Part shown: positions 1-8,066 of the stretch, piece by piece
How the letters are laid out: each line of letters starts with the position of its first letter
Position numbering within the stretch: position 1 is the first letter of the stretch
DNA from: an uncultured Lentisphaerota bacterium
Lineage (GTDB): Bacteria; Verrucomicrobiota; Kiritimatiellia; CAIQIC01
Direction: 5' to 3'
Length of the DNA: 38,652 nucleotides
Assembly (NCBI GenBank): GCA_903896925.1
Contig: CAITZM010000139.1
Span: 1-38,652, forward strand
Position numbers and translations under genes: made by a program
The notes under the pieces: model-generated
Seen by the model: only the letters and a program-made list of their open reading frames with translations
The model's database searches: none
Told to the model about the DNA's origin: nothing

Positions 1-413
1 AGTGGCACCATGGTGTAATGCCGAAAACGCAGAGCAAACACAAAGAAAACCAAGCCCCGGTAGAACCTGAAAAACTAACTTAATTTCTGCGTTTGGTGGT
101 CCAAAGAATGGGGTCCACCTCTGAGGAGGCTCCGAATTTATGCCGGAAAGCATCCGTTCATTGCCTTGCCAGCAAGACGGGCGACATGCCTAGGCCCGAT
201 AAGGGTGAGGGTGCCTTTGGCCTTCCTTTGTGATCAACAATTCCGAGGGCTCAAATCACGCGCCCATTAAGTGATACTTGATCGGCGATTTTGAGCCATA
301 CGCAGGCACATAGAACCGAGAATTTGTTACGGCTTTTGCTACGGTCCATGCAGAATCAGGCAGGATCAAATACGCTTATTCCTTAGGAAAATGCAATTTT
401 ATTGGGCTTTGGA
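1..413. other. gene-free left edge, possibly end of an integrated element
   Basis: No open reading frame with a ribosome-binding site or a recognisable protein is seen on either strand. The stretch is visibly poorer in GC than the genes to its right. It directly abuts the truncated tRNA-Leu at 414-473. If that fragment is an attachment-site duplication, this stretch would be the terminal non-coding part of the inserted element. No integrase, transposase or terminal inverted repeat is visible here. Confidence 0.35.
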
Positions 414-473
414 TGGACTCAAAATCCAGCGCCCTTCAAAGGCGTGTGGGTTCGACTCCCACCTCCGGCACCA
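414..473 (+). tRNA. 3' fragment of tRNA-Leu(CAA), probable attachment-site remnant
   Basis: Seen: an anticodon stem TGGA/TCCA around the loop CTCAAAA (anticodon CAA at 420-422); a class-II long variable arm with stem CGCC/GGCG (430-433/441-444); a perfect T-arm GTGGG-TTCGACT-CCCAC (446-462); the 3' acceptor strand CTCCGGC (463-469); and encoded ACCA (470-473). Missing: the 5' acceptor strand GCCGGAG and a D-arm. Nothing matching lies in the 100 nt upstream, and the fifth anticodon-stem pair (413/429) is A-G. It is therefore a 3' tRNA portion starting at the anticodon stem, a usual crossover segment for tRNA-targeting integrases. The orientation puts the inserted element to the left. A diverged functional tRNA is unlikely because no acceptor stem can form. 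Confidence 0.75.
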
Positions 474-481
474 CCTGATCC

Positions 482-1429
482 TCAGCGCTTCAACAACCGC
501 AGCACCTGCTCCGCCAGCGCCGGGTTTTTGGCTGCGATGAAGGGAGTGCGTTGCGGATGCTGCGCGTCGCTGCGGAAGGCGGCGAAAATGTTGTCGATGT
601 CCAGCTTTGTCGTCAGCGGGTTGCCGTCCAGATCGAGGATGGTCAGGCCGGTTTTCAGCCCGATGTAGAGACCCGGCAGGATGTCGTAAGTGGCGAAGCC
701 TTTGGCGAATTCGATGGCGACATCCGCATAGCCCGCCGCCACCTGGATGATCGTGTTGGAACCCCAAGAGAGATTGACCCGGCCATCGTCCTCTCGGATC
801 GCATTCAGCAGCTCCGTCTGCTCCGACAACGCGCGATAACGATCGACCTTGGTCGTCAGCACGTTCACCCGCGCGCCCGCCAGGCAAGCCTTGGGCGCTG
901 TGCCGCCGTCCAGCCGGAACCAGGAATGGGTGATGAAATCCAGACACTCCGGATAGCCGTTCTGCGAGGCCCAGTAGAGCCGGTCCAGAAAGATGTCCCC
1001 GGCGACGGCGCACAGCACCTCGTCGCACCGCCGGTCATACACCGCGATCAGCGCCCAACCACCCTGCAGGGCCTCGACGAACTCCGTGCCGTCAATCGGA
1101 TCGATGAACACCACCAGTTCCGCCTCGCTCTCCTTGGCGCCCTCCGGGAAAGTCTTGATCCCCAGTTCCTCGGAAAACACCGTGTAGGCCTTGACCTCCG
1201 GGAGCTTGGGAAACTTGTAGTGGAGTGCAGCGAGGATCAGATCTTCGGCGTCCTGATCAATCGCCTTGGTCAGGTTCAGCTCCGACTTCTGGACATGGGG
1301 ATGGGCCACCCGGCATTTCATCGCCGTCAGGTTGTCATCCCGCATGGTGCTGCGCACGTGGTCCATCGTCTGCATGATGATCTGGCGGCAATAGCGCAAC
1401 ACCAGTTGGTCTAATTCCAGGTCAGGCAT
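482..1429 (-). CDS. inositol monophosphatase family phosphatase
   Basis: A 315-residue Mg-dependent phosphatase of the IMPase/CysQ/FBPase fold. Family members hydrolyse inositol phosphates, 3'-phosphoadenosine phosphates or fructose bisphosphate; the substrate cannot be read from sequence. Seen: FSEE (residues 85-88, metal ligands); the hallmark DPIDGTEF (110-117); and the C-terminal aspartate in ATYDILPG (Asp249), at the place of the usual WD motif. The length fits the family (250-320). The ATG at 1429 is chosen because GGAAGG precedes it; a GTG ten codons upstream is possible but overlaps that ribosome-binding site. The gene ends 9 nt from the tRNA fragment, so it is the first chromosomal gene beside the putative att scar. 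It is the last gene of a long same-strand series; the 201-nt gap before it argues for separate transcription. Confidence 0.85.
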   Translation of the reverse strand: MPDLELDQLVLRYCRQIIMQTMDHVRSTMRDDNLTAMKCRVAHPHVQKSELNLTKAIDQDAEDLILAALHYKFPKLPEVKAYTVFSEELGIKTFPEGAKESEAELVVFIDPIDGTEFVEALQGGWALIAVYDRRCDEVLCAVAGDIFLDRLYWASQNGYPECLDFITHSWFRLDGGTAPKACLAGARVNVLTTKVDRYRALSEQTELLNAIREDDGRVNLSWGSNTIIQVAAGYADVAIEFAKGFATYDILPGLYIGLKTGLTILDLDGNPLTTKLDIDNIFAAFRSDAQHPQRTPFIAAKNPALAEQVLRLLKR

Positions 1430-1630
1430 GATGACCCCATCCTTCCCGTGACTGGGCACAACTCAGCAGCAGTATCTTTTTCATGGCATCAATAAGTCCC
1501 CAATACTACTAGGAAGGCTCCAGCCCCCTGGCAGGTGCGATAGCGAAACCCGGTGTAGAAAACACTATTTGTGATCCGCTCCGCGTCCTGTTCAGTTCCA
1601 AGACGATAGGAGCCCCCTGATTTCATGTTA

Positions 1631-4489
1631 TTACACTGTCCTCGGCTCGGTCATGATGATCTCGTAACCGGCGGCGGCGAGAAGCTTGGGTATATTGCGG
1701 ACCGGACCCAGATCAAGCTCTTTCAAATCCTCGGGTAGTCGCTCCCAAGGGAAGAGCGCATTATGCAGACGGTAGACATCGTTGCGGCTGGTGCGAGCAG
1801 TATCGGCGGCTGGGATCCAACCATCCTTCCGCTTCCAAACCACCCAGCGGTTATGCTCTGAGCGGGCAAGGGCCTCAAGCATGGATTGGAGGCGTTCATT
1901 GACATTGGGATTGCGAGGAGCCCCTGGCATCACCTTCCGAAACCACAGCCCAGCGGCACGCAGTTTGATGGCAAGATGGTCGGCTTGCTCAAGGCTAGAC
2001 CGCTGATCACTACGACCTAATTCATCCTGCGACAGTTCGTCCCAAGTCCGTAGTGCGGGGTCTTTGGGATTGCAGGCGGGAGCCGACTTCCTTTGCTCCA
2101 CATATAGCCTCTGGATCTCCCGTGCAATGACCTCGCGGTCCTTGGGCGGAAAAGGATAGTCGGTAGCGAGGAGTTGGTCGAGATCGGTGGCGCTGGCATG
2201 GAGGGCCGTATGTCCCGATGCCGGCAAGAGTGAGGGTGTGAACTTGTGGTCTCCTTGGAGATGGCTCATATCGAGCATTGCCTCGAAAGAACGGTTACCA
2301 TGCACGAATTTGGGGAGATGCAACAGAACGCGCAACACCGACTCGCTCACCTGAAGCACCCCGGCAGCATCGCGTAGGTGCGGCGCCTTCTCGCCCAAGA
2401 GATGGGCAAAGATGCTGGCGCGGCGCAGGAGGACGGCCGGTTCGGAGATGAAGGATTCCACCGGGCCGAATGGATCGATCTCCGTCTGAAGGTCAAGCCC
2501 TGGGATATCCAGCGTAGCGCGAAGACGGGAGAGGAAATCGGGTCCTTTGGCTGCCTTGAAGACCTCGGTCTTCTGCTTGGCCGTATCGTTCGGGCACTCG
2601 CCGCAGAAGGGGTGTGCGAACTCAGCGTAACTGCCACAGGTTCCACCCGCAAAGACAAAGATGGCTTGGCCAATGGGATGGGGACTGCCACGATCAAGAA
2701 ACGCCCCGTCCTGCATGGGTGCGAGAAAATAGCGGAGCCACCCCAAGGGCTTGCCATCCAAGGCAGCATCGAATTCGTCAAAGAAGACCAAGGGTATTTT
2801 GCCCGCCAGAACACGGTCACGCACGAGATGGAATGCAACAGCGAGGTCATCGGCTGACTGATATTGGGAGAGGTTGAAGGTGAGCGGCTCGATCGGACGA
2901 CCGTCGCCGATTTGCCCAAGTGCCTTCGCTACCATTTTCACACCGAACGATTTCCCTGCTCCGGGAGGGCCAAAAACAGCCACATTTAACGGTCGGGGGG
3001 CAGCGGGTATGCCAATATAATCGCGCAGGAGACTATAAAGAGCCCGATAGTTTTCGATTTCGTGGCGATCAAAGGCGCGTAGAGCCTCGGCGAAAATGGC
3101 AATAGGTACTTGTCGAAGCAGATCATCAGCCCTGTTATCTTCAGGATTGGCGGGTTTCGCGCCTGTTGCTAACAGGGTAACTGCGCGACGCAGGAGGGCG
3201 GTCTTGCCTGAGAAAATCGATTCGAGCAGGCGCCAGTAGCCGCGATCCGCAACGGCAGAGCCTGGAATGATGGGCACCGCTTGGCAGGCGAAGAACGGAG
3301 TGGCTTTCCCTTGGTCCACGAACAGGTTGGCTTCAGGGTATTGGGGCGAGTTCCCTGCCTTGCCGAAGCCGAGATTCAAAAGGCGGCGTGAGACCGCAAG
3401 CCCAGCTTTGATACCGGCCTCGATGGCTTCTGAGGGATTTTTAATCCGTCCTGTTTCGTCTTTTTTGGGCGTCAGACAACTCGAAAGATTCGTGGCGGCA
3501 AGATGGCCGACCACGGCGGCAGTAAAGGCGGACGCATAACCGACCATTTTGCCCGGAGCAGCGCTGGTCCCGGAGCCCTCGATTCCGACAGGATCGTAAA
3601 CGAGCCAAGCATGGTAGTCGGGACCATTCGGGCCTTTGCAACAATGCCAGTAAAGCACCCCGTCCAACCCCAAGCGCACCAACAAGTGTGGGCAATCACG
3701 GAGAGAAGCGAAGGTGGTGGCGTTGAGCAACTGCCACACCAAGTCCAAGGCAGTACGTTCCCACGAGAAACCCTTACTGATGGGGGCTTCGCGATCACGC
3801 AGGTCGTCCACCGAAACAATGACCAGACAATGGTCCAAGTGGTTGCGAGCCACTACATCCCAGAGCGGGTTGACCCTGTTGTCCATGGGTAATGGACGAT
3901 GCAGTTTGTAAACGAGAAGCGGTGGATTGTTGACGGCGGGATGGGCGATCACCGCGGGCCATTGGGCGGGAGAGCGCCTGAACATGTTTCCAGTATCATC
4001 GAGCACCACAATGCGAGCGTCTGCTTTCGAATCATCCGGGGGCAGGATTTTCATCGAGGGATCGCAGCCTTTGGGGCCGGAGAAACCGTGCACTTCCTGC
4101 ACACGAATCGTGTCTCGTTTTTTCTTGTCCGGGGAACTCTTGAATAACCCCAGGCGGAGCAGAGAATGTACGATCTCATTCCGGTTTAGGCGTTCCGCGA
4201 TCCCCATGAAATCATCCAATGACATCGGCTGATCTGGCTCCACAGCACAGGAAAGCTCTTTCGGTCGGCAAGGAATTGGCAACCGCACCTCAAAGCCGGG
4301 AACTGCTGCCCGCACGAACTTCCCGAGTTGTAGTGCACCACCCGGCAGATAGTAGGGGCAGATTTCACCGGTCAAACGCCAGTTATCCGTTTCAGAACAT
4401 GGGGATGAGGCTGCGGGCTGGGGGATTCCGACCACATCGAGGCAGATATCACCGGCGATGAGAATACTACCCTGATTTGCTTCGGGCAT
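1631..4489 (-). CDS. PfkB-like / AAA+ ATPase / RyR-domain protein
   Basis: A 952-residue three-part protein. The N-terminal half (about 8-340) resembles the ribokinase/PfkB fold: it opens with ILIAGDICLDVV, has a GG at 50-51 and an LLVRLGLDGVLYW strand (269-281). The glycine-rich GSGTSAAPGK segment (305-314) does not keep the GAGD catalytic motif, so it may bind rather than phosphorylate. The middle is an AAA+-like ATPase with Walker A GPPGAGKS (507-514), Walker B VFFDEFD (568-574) and a possible sensor-1 strand FVFAGGT (611-617). The C-terminus is a prokaryotic RyR module: TWDELS (815-820), EHNRW (878-882), GW (890-891), PW (914-915), ending in a helix up to AAAGYE. The start has GGAG six bases upstream. 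It follows the SLATT gene by 80 nt. No signal peptide or membrane segment is seen. It is probably an ATP-driven sensor or switch; the biological role is unknown. Confidence 0.8.
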   Translation of the reverse strand: MPEANQGSILIAGDICLDVVGIPQPAASSPCSETDNWRLTGEICPYYLPGGALQLGKFVRAAVPGFEVRLPIPCRPKELSCAVEPDQPMSLDDFMGIAERLNRNEIVHSLLRLGLFKSSPDKKKRDTIRVQEVHGFSGPKGCDPSMKILPPDDSKADARIVVLDDTGNMFRRSPAQWPAVIAHPAVNNPPLLVYKLHRPLPMDNRVNPLWDVVARNHLDHCLVIVSVDDLRDREAPISKGFSWERTALDLVWQLLNATTFASLRDCPHLLVRLGLDGVLYWHCCKGPNGPDYHAWLVYDPVGIEGSGTSAAPGKMVGYASAFTAAVVGHLAATNLSSCLTPKKDETGRIKNPSEAIEAGIKAGLAVSRRLLNLGFGKAGNSPQYPEANLFVDQGKATPFFACQAVPIIPGSAVADRGYWRLLESIFSGKTALLRRAVTLLATGAKPANPEDNRADDLLRQVPIAIFAEALRAFDRHEIENYRALYSLLRDYIGIPAAPRPLNVAVFGPPGAGKSFGVKMVAKALGQIGDGRPIEPLTFNLSQYQSADDLAVAFHLVRDRVLAGKIPLVFFDEFDAALDGKPLGWLRYFLAPMQDGAFLDRGSPHPIGQAIFVFAGGTCGSYAEFAHPFCGECPNDTAKQKTEVFKAAKGPDFLSRLRATLDIPGLDLQTEIDPFGPVESFISEPAVLLRRASIFAHLLGEKAPHLRDAAGVLQVSESVLRVLLHLPKFVHGNRSFEAMLDMSHLQGDHKFTPSLLPASGHTALHASATDLDQLLATDYPFPPKDREVIAREIQRLYVEQRKSAPACNPKDPALRTWDELSQDELGRSDQRSSLEQADHLAIKLRAAGLWFRKVMPGAPRNPNVNERLQSMLEALARSEHNRWVVWKRKDGWIPAADTARTSRNDVYRLHNALFPWERLPEDLKELDLGPVRNIPKLLAAAGYEIIMTEPRTV

Positions 4490-4569
4490 AAGGTTCTCCG
4501 TTCCAAAAGTTCAAACGAGATCCTTATATCCCTGTTGAGGCGCCTATACAAAGATATTCTGGTTGCGCC

Positions 4570-5679
4570 TCAGCCAAACCACTCGGCTTCGCGCATGAGG
4601 CGCAGCCACTCGCGCTGTTCCGCCTCCAGAAAGTCCTCGCAGGCGGCGATGCTGTGCAACACATCCACCGGGTTGATGGGTACGACGTTCAGCTCTTTCA
4701 ACATCCGCTCCAACAGGTTCTCCAACGCGCCATGTTTGGCGCGGAACAGCGCCGCGCTGCGTCCGAGTTCGCGCGCCACCCGGATGGAGCGTACACACGC
4801 GCCCACCACCGGCAACGCCACCGCCAGCAGGATGAGAGCCTTTGCCAGCGACTCCGCGGTTTCGATGCGGACCGGGGAAACATCCAGCACATAGTGCGCG
4901 AACACGGCCAGTACGCTGCCATAGAAACACCATGCCGGCCAATGGCGCAGACGGCGGTCCTGCCCCCCGTGCTGTTGAGAACGGCGTTCGAAATAGCTCA
5001 TCTGGTAGCCCAGCCGCTTCGCGATGTAGAACCCCGCCAACGTGCGCACAAGACCCGCCTCCATCGAACATCCCGCCGTACTCTTCTCCGGCAGCGACAC
5101 ACGATCCCGGTCCGCCCACGCCTCGACGTCCGCCCGCGTCAGCCTGCTCAAATCAAGCACCCGCTGCTTCGCGCGTTCCTGCCACGCATCGAAACGTCCG
5201 CGCCACAAATCCTCATGCACCAGCAGCCCGAACTTCAATTCCCGCAGACGCTCCGCCCGGTGCCGCTCCTGCAGCCAGTTGAATTGAAACGCCGCCTTGA
5301 CCCCGAGGATCACCGCCAGCAGCGCCACCGCTGCCACGACCACTTCCGTTCCGCCCAGCCAATGCCACCCCACCAGCGACGGGAACACCAATTGCACGAT
5401 GCCGAAGAGCACCGCCAGCGAACCGCTTACCGCCGCCACCTCCGTCAACCGCCGATGCCGTTTCTGGTGCCGGATCGCCGCCTTATCCGCCCGGTCAAAC
5501 GCCGGCCAGACCTCCGCTTGCAGGAAAGCCAACGCCGCGCCCAAACGTCCCTGCGTCTGGAACTTCGCCAGGTCCGGCCCGTCATCCATGTCGAAGTCGC
5601 CGCGCTTTTCAGTGTAGGACCAACCCGGCATCAGTCGCTCCACCTCCGCCGGCACCACGACAGTCTCGTTCTCATTCAT
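4570..5679 (-). CDS. membrane protein with two SLATT-like 2TM units
   Basis: A 369-residue protein with four predicted membrane helices in two pairs (about 80-99 and 110-130; 248-266 and 279-297). Each pair is preceded by a polar helical segment and followed by a charged cytosolic helix. The first pair is followed by RHRAERLRELKFGLL (139-153), the R-x-x-A-E-x-L pattern seen after the membrane helices in SLATT/DUF4231 proteins. The second pair is followed by RSIRVARELGRSAALFRAKH. SLATT proteins are predicted pore-forming effectors associated with SLOG- or SMODS-type nucleotide signalling. The start is supported by AGGAG seven bases upstream. Its neighbours are the RyR-AAA gene downstream and an MtfA-type peptidase upstream. 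The tandem 4TM arrangement, rather than a single 2TM unit, is unusual. The family call is by pattern and moderately certain. Confidence 0.65.
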   Translation of the reverse strand: MNENETVVVPAEVERLMPGWSYTEKRGDFDMDDGPDLAKFQTQGRLGAALAFLQAEVWPAFDRADKAAIRHQKRHRRLTEVAAVSGSLAVLFGIVQLVFPSLVGWHWLGGTEVVVAAVALLAVILGVKAAFQFNWLQERHRAERLRELKFGLLVHEDLWRGRFDAWQERAKQRVLDLSRLTRADVEAWADRDRVSLPEKSTAGCSMEAGLVRTLAGFYIAKRLGYQMSYFERRSQQHGGQDRRLRHWPAWCFYGSVLAVFAHYVLDVSPVRIETAESLAKALILLAVALPVVGACVRSIRVARELGRSAALFRAKHGALENLLERMLKELNVVPINPVDVLHSIAACEDFLEAEQREWLRLMREAEWFG

Positions 5680-5764
5680 AGACCACTCCTCATGTCAGCC
5701 GCCAACGCACAGCAGTCTTCCAGACTAGGGAACCTGCGGCAACACCTTTAACGGCAGCATCAGG

Positions 5765-6544
5765 TCAGCGCGGCTGACGCTCTGCCGGATCCTGATGGAA
5801 GTACAGCCTGAACTCCTCGTACAGCGTGGGGTGTTCCTGCTGGAGTTCGACCGGCTTCTCGAAAAAGAGTTCCGTCACCACCGCGAAGAACTCCGCCGGC
5901 TTCGCGGCCCCGTACTCGCTGATGAGAGACGGCGTGCCTGTCGCGACGTTTTCCTGCAACCGTTTATATTCTGAGCCCAGCACCTGAGCCCACTCCCGAT
6001 ACGTCGCGGCGCTCTCCAGACTGGGCGCGCCATCCATGGCGCCATCCAGTTGATCAAGCTGGTGGGCGAACTCGTGGAAGACGACGTTGACGCCGTCCTT
6101 GGGATTCCGTGCCCCATCTATCGTGTCCGGCCAAGACAACACCACCGCTCCCTTGCTCGACGAAAGCCCCATCACCGCCCGGTTCGCCACCTCGACGGTG
6201 CTCGCCGGTCCCCGCTCTTCCTGTTCCACGGTGAAGCTCTCCGGATACACCAGGATGCTGACCAGCCGCTCATAGTAGTCATGGTGGAGGTTGAGCAGCA
6301 GCAGACACGCTTGGGCCGCAATCGTCACCTTGATTTCATCGGTGATCGTCAACCCGGCGCAGCCCTCGAAATGTTTCTCCGCAATGAACACCTTGATCAC
6401 ATCCTCCAACCGCTGCCGCTCGTCCGGATGCAGACACCGGCAGATGGGAACGTTCCTGTGTATGATCTGCTCCCACGCCGCAGGAAACGGCTGTACTGAC
6501 AGCTCTTGCCGCCGACGATCACGAAAGGGATGCAAAAAGCTCAT
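5765..6544 (-). CDS. mtfA: MtfA-type zinc metallopeptidase (M90)
   Basis: A 259-residue cytosolic gluzincin peptidase of the MtfA/M90 family, close to the usual length of about 265. Seen: the zinc motif HEFAHQLD (157-164), the third ligand glutamate in KPAEFFAVVTELFF (Glu218), and the family segment ARNPKDGVNVVFHEFAH. In E. coli MtfA binds the repressor Mlc and has aminopeptidase activity; other bacteria carry it without Mlc, so the target here is open. The ATG at 6544 is chosen because the 32 codons upstream lie in a palindromic intergenic repeat (6606-6654). The ribosome-binding site is weak. The gene lies 85 nt upstream of the SLATT gene on the same strand. A role as a protease in the neighbouring signalling locus is possible but not shown. 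Confidence 0.85.
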   Translation of the reverse strand: MSFLHPFRDRRRQELSVQPFPAAWEQIIHRNVPICRCLHPDERQRLEDVIKVFIAEKHFEGCAGLTITDEIKVTIAAQACLLLLNLHHDYYERLVSILVYPESFTVEQEERGPASTVEVANRAVMGLSSSKGAVVLSWPDTIDGARNPKDGVNVVFHEFAHQLDQLDGAMDGAPSLESAATYREWAQVLGSEYKRLQENVATGTPSLISEYGAAKPAEFFAVVTELFFEKPVELQQEHPTLYEEFRLYFHQDPAERQPR

Positions 6545-6605
6545 GGGTTGATTTCTATCCGCTTCCCTTCCCTGTGGCAATAGGCGCTCTTCGCTGCGTT
6601 GCTTC

Positions 6606-6654
6606 TGTAGCGGCTGCCTGTGACCGCCGACGGCAGTCATAGACCGCCGCTACA
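6606..6654. repeat. repeat family A, palindromic, copy 1
   Basis: A 49-nt imperfect palindrome bounded by TGTAGCGGC and GCCGCTACA, with inner CTGTGACCGCCG and AGACCGCCG. A near-identical element lies at 30397-30445 and a half copy at 13458-13481. It sits just upstream of the MtfA start. Confidence 0.8.
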
Positions 6655-6756
6655 GGTGCGCCTTTTTAACCCTGCGATACGGGGAATTTCTTGTCTGCGT
6701 TCATCGGAATGCTCCACTTGTTAGACTCACGCTCCGCGAGAGCAGTGTCTCCGCTT

Positions 6757-6838
6757 GTGGGCGGGAACTCCCGCTCCCGCGCTCAGCAGTTTGCGTGTTG
6801 CTTTCGCGGGGCTGGAAGCCCCGCCCACAAAGACACGG
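6757..6838. repeat. repeat family B, palindromic, copy 1
   Basis: About 82 nt running from GTGGGCGGGAACTCCCGC to GGAAGCCCCGCCCAC, able to fold into a long stem. Copies are at 13211-13283 and 30538-30610. Copies 1 and 2 also share flanking text: CTCCGCTT on the left, and AAGACA-GGTTCCGCT on the right. Confidence 0.8.
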
Positions 6839-6945
6839 TTCCGCTACAGGCGAGCCTCTTCCGCGCTGAAACATTGGATCTTCCTTACCGGCATTCAAAT
6901 GTTCGCCTTCAGCGGTTAAGATTCGACCGCATGCAGGCTAGGCGT

Positions 6946-6979
6946 GGGTGCGCCACGTGAGGTCACGCGGCCTACACCA
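6946..6979. repeat. repeat family F, copy 1
   Basis: A 34-nt segment of the form GGGTGCGCCACGTGAGG followed by TCACGCGGCCTACACCAG. It recurs at 13570-13604 as GGGGTGCGCCGCGTCGGGG then ACGCGGCCTACAACAG. The core can pair as a short hairpin. It is non-coding and lies in the 668-nt gap between mtfA and the Nudix gene, which otherwise holds families A, B and P and no gene. Confidence 0.65.
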
Positions 6980-7130
6980 GCCGTCACCACGCACCGCGAG
7001 ATTATCCTGATGGCTGTAGCTGATGAAGGCCCAGTACTTGCAGCCCACATCCGCGCTTTGCTCCGCCACGCTCATCGGTTTCCCCCCACCTTCCGCAACG
7101 CGTCTTCCTCAACACCATCAACGCGTCGCA

Positions 7131-7182
7131 GTTTTCCAGACCTTGGAACCCGCGGCAATCACATTTTCCAAGGCTTGGAAAA
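7131..7182. repeat. two adjacent palindromes of family P
   Basis: GTTTTCCAGACCTTGGAAC (7131-7149) and the perfect-armed TTTTCCAAGGCTTGGAAAA (7164-7182) lie 14 nt apart, 31 nt beyond the stop of the minus-strand Nudix gene. Further copies are at 10794, 22003, 24545 and, inside a terminator stem, 36595. A degenerate relative lies near 5716-5733. There is no T-tract on either strand here, so a terminator role is not evident. It may be a protein-binding site or a mobile palindrome. Confidence 0.75.
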
Positions 7183-7212
7183 CTACGCCCTACAAAGCTC
7201 ACCACCCTGTTG

Positions 7213-7638
7213 TCAGCTACGCCCTTTGGTGCTTTGCCGTGCAGCATAGTCCAGCATGAAAGGCCGCATGTTTTCGGCAAGATCCTGCTGAGCCAGTGTC
7301 GGGAAGGACACCCAGTCAGCGGCGTCATGCTCCTCGCTCAACTTCACGCTGCCGCCGACGAGGCGGGCTTCCATGCAGAGCACGACGACGCTGATCTTGG
7401 GCATCTCGAAGGAGGTCGCGCCGGCGAGGCCGGTGAGTTCGATGGTCAGCCCAGCCTCCTCGGCCACCTCGCGATGCACCGCGGTGGCGAAGTCCTCCCC
7501 CTGATCCACCTTGCCGCCCGGCCATTCCCACTTGCCGACGAAGTTCTTGTTATACGCCGACCGGCGCAGCAGCAGACACCGCCCCTGCCCGTCGCAGATC
7601 ACCGCCTTCACCGCCAGCCCGTAGGGTTTTACATTCAT
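7213..7638 (-). CDS. Nudix hydrolase
   Basis: A 141-residue MutT/ADP-ribose-pyrophosphatase-like enzyme that cleaves nucleoside diphosphates linked to another group. The Nudix box is complete: G42-x5-E48, then seven residues, then REVAEEAGL (56-64). The substrate is not predictable. Some Nudix enzymes hydrolyse (p)ppGpp, which matters because a RelA/SpoT-domain gene lies two genes upstream in transcription. The ATG at 7638 has GGAG about nine bases upstream; a TTG five codons earlier overlaps that site. It starts 24 nt after the LMW-phosphatase-like gene, so the two are probably co-transcribed. The gap behind it is filled with repeats. Confidence 0.88.
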   Translation of the reverse strand: MNVKPYGLAVKAVICDGQGRCLLLRRSAYNKNFVGKWEWPGGKVDQGEDFATAVHREVAEEAGLTIELTGLAGATSFEMPKISVVVLCMEARLVGGSVKLSEEHDAADWVSFPTLAQQDLAENMRPFMLDYAARQSTKGRS

Positions 7639-7662
7639 ATATTCACGCTCCAACGTCTTCCA

Positions 7663-8037
7663 TCAAATCCACGGTTCCAGTTTGGCGCGCATGATCCGAT
7701 CCAGAGCCAGGACGTCTTCGAGGGAGTAGCAGGAAAGGGCATCCTGCACATCCAGGCAGATGATCTCGACATGGCACTTCCATTCTTTCTGCAACACCCT
7801 GCCTAGGTTGGGCTCCATGACAAAGATGCGGTCGAAGCCGTTGACATAGTCCGACGGCAGAAAATTAGTCGTCATGGCATCATAGAGGCCCAGATAGGCG
7901 GTCTCAATATGCCTGCCGCGTTCCTTCGCCATGGCCTGGGCCGCCGCCGCGGCGGTGGGGCTGCGATCCAGGCCACCCACGCAAACGAACAAATAGCGCA
8001 ACGGCGCATCCGGTTGAAGGGACTTGTCCATGGCCAT
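7663..8037 (-). CDS. low-molecular-weight phosphotyrosine phosphatase-like protein
   Basis: A 124-residue protein with the LMW-PTP P-loop C-x5-R-S near the N-terminus (FVCVGGLDRSPTAA; Cys19, Arg25, Ser26). Its short form and C-terminal block, LDVQDALSCYSLEDVLAL, fit the compact COG4551-type branch rather than the classical 150-residue enzymes. Family members dephosphorylate tyrosine; the catalytic Cys and Arg are present, so activity is plausible. It lies 29 nt downstream of the RSH-SLOG-RyR gene and 24 nt upstream of the Nudix gene on the same strand, so it is likely part of that operon. Regulation of the neighbours by phosphorylation is speculative, as no kinase with standard motifs is seen nearby. 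Confidence 0.75.
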   Translation of the reverse strand: MAMDKSLQPDAPLRYLFVCVGGLDRSPTAAAAAQAMAKERGRHIETAYLGLYDAMTTNFLPSDYVNGFDRIFVMEPNLGRVLQKEWKCHVEIICLDVQDALSCYSLEDVLALDRIMRAKLEPWI

Positions 8038-8066
8038 GCTTCAGCCCGGCAGATGCTGCCTGGGCC

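Noticed and set aside
335..473. A complete functional tRNA-Leu
   Set aside because: No GCCGGAG acceptor strand or D-arm exists upstream of the anticodon stem, so only a fragment is supported.
402..668. Plus-strand frame running across the tRNA fragment
   Set aside because: It translates the tRNA-Leu 3' end and the antisense of the phosphatase gene; no ribosome-binding site.
6545..6640. N-terminal extension of the MtfA-like protein
   Set aside because: Those codons lie in palindromic repeat A and its flank; the family sequence begins at the ATG at 6544.
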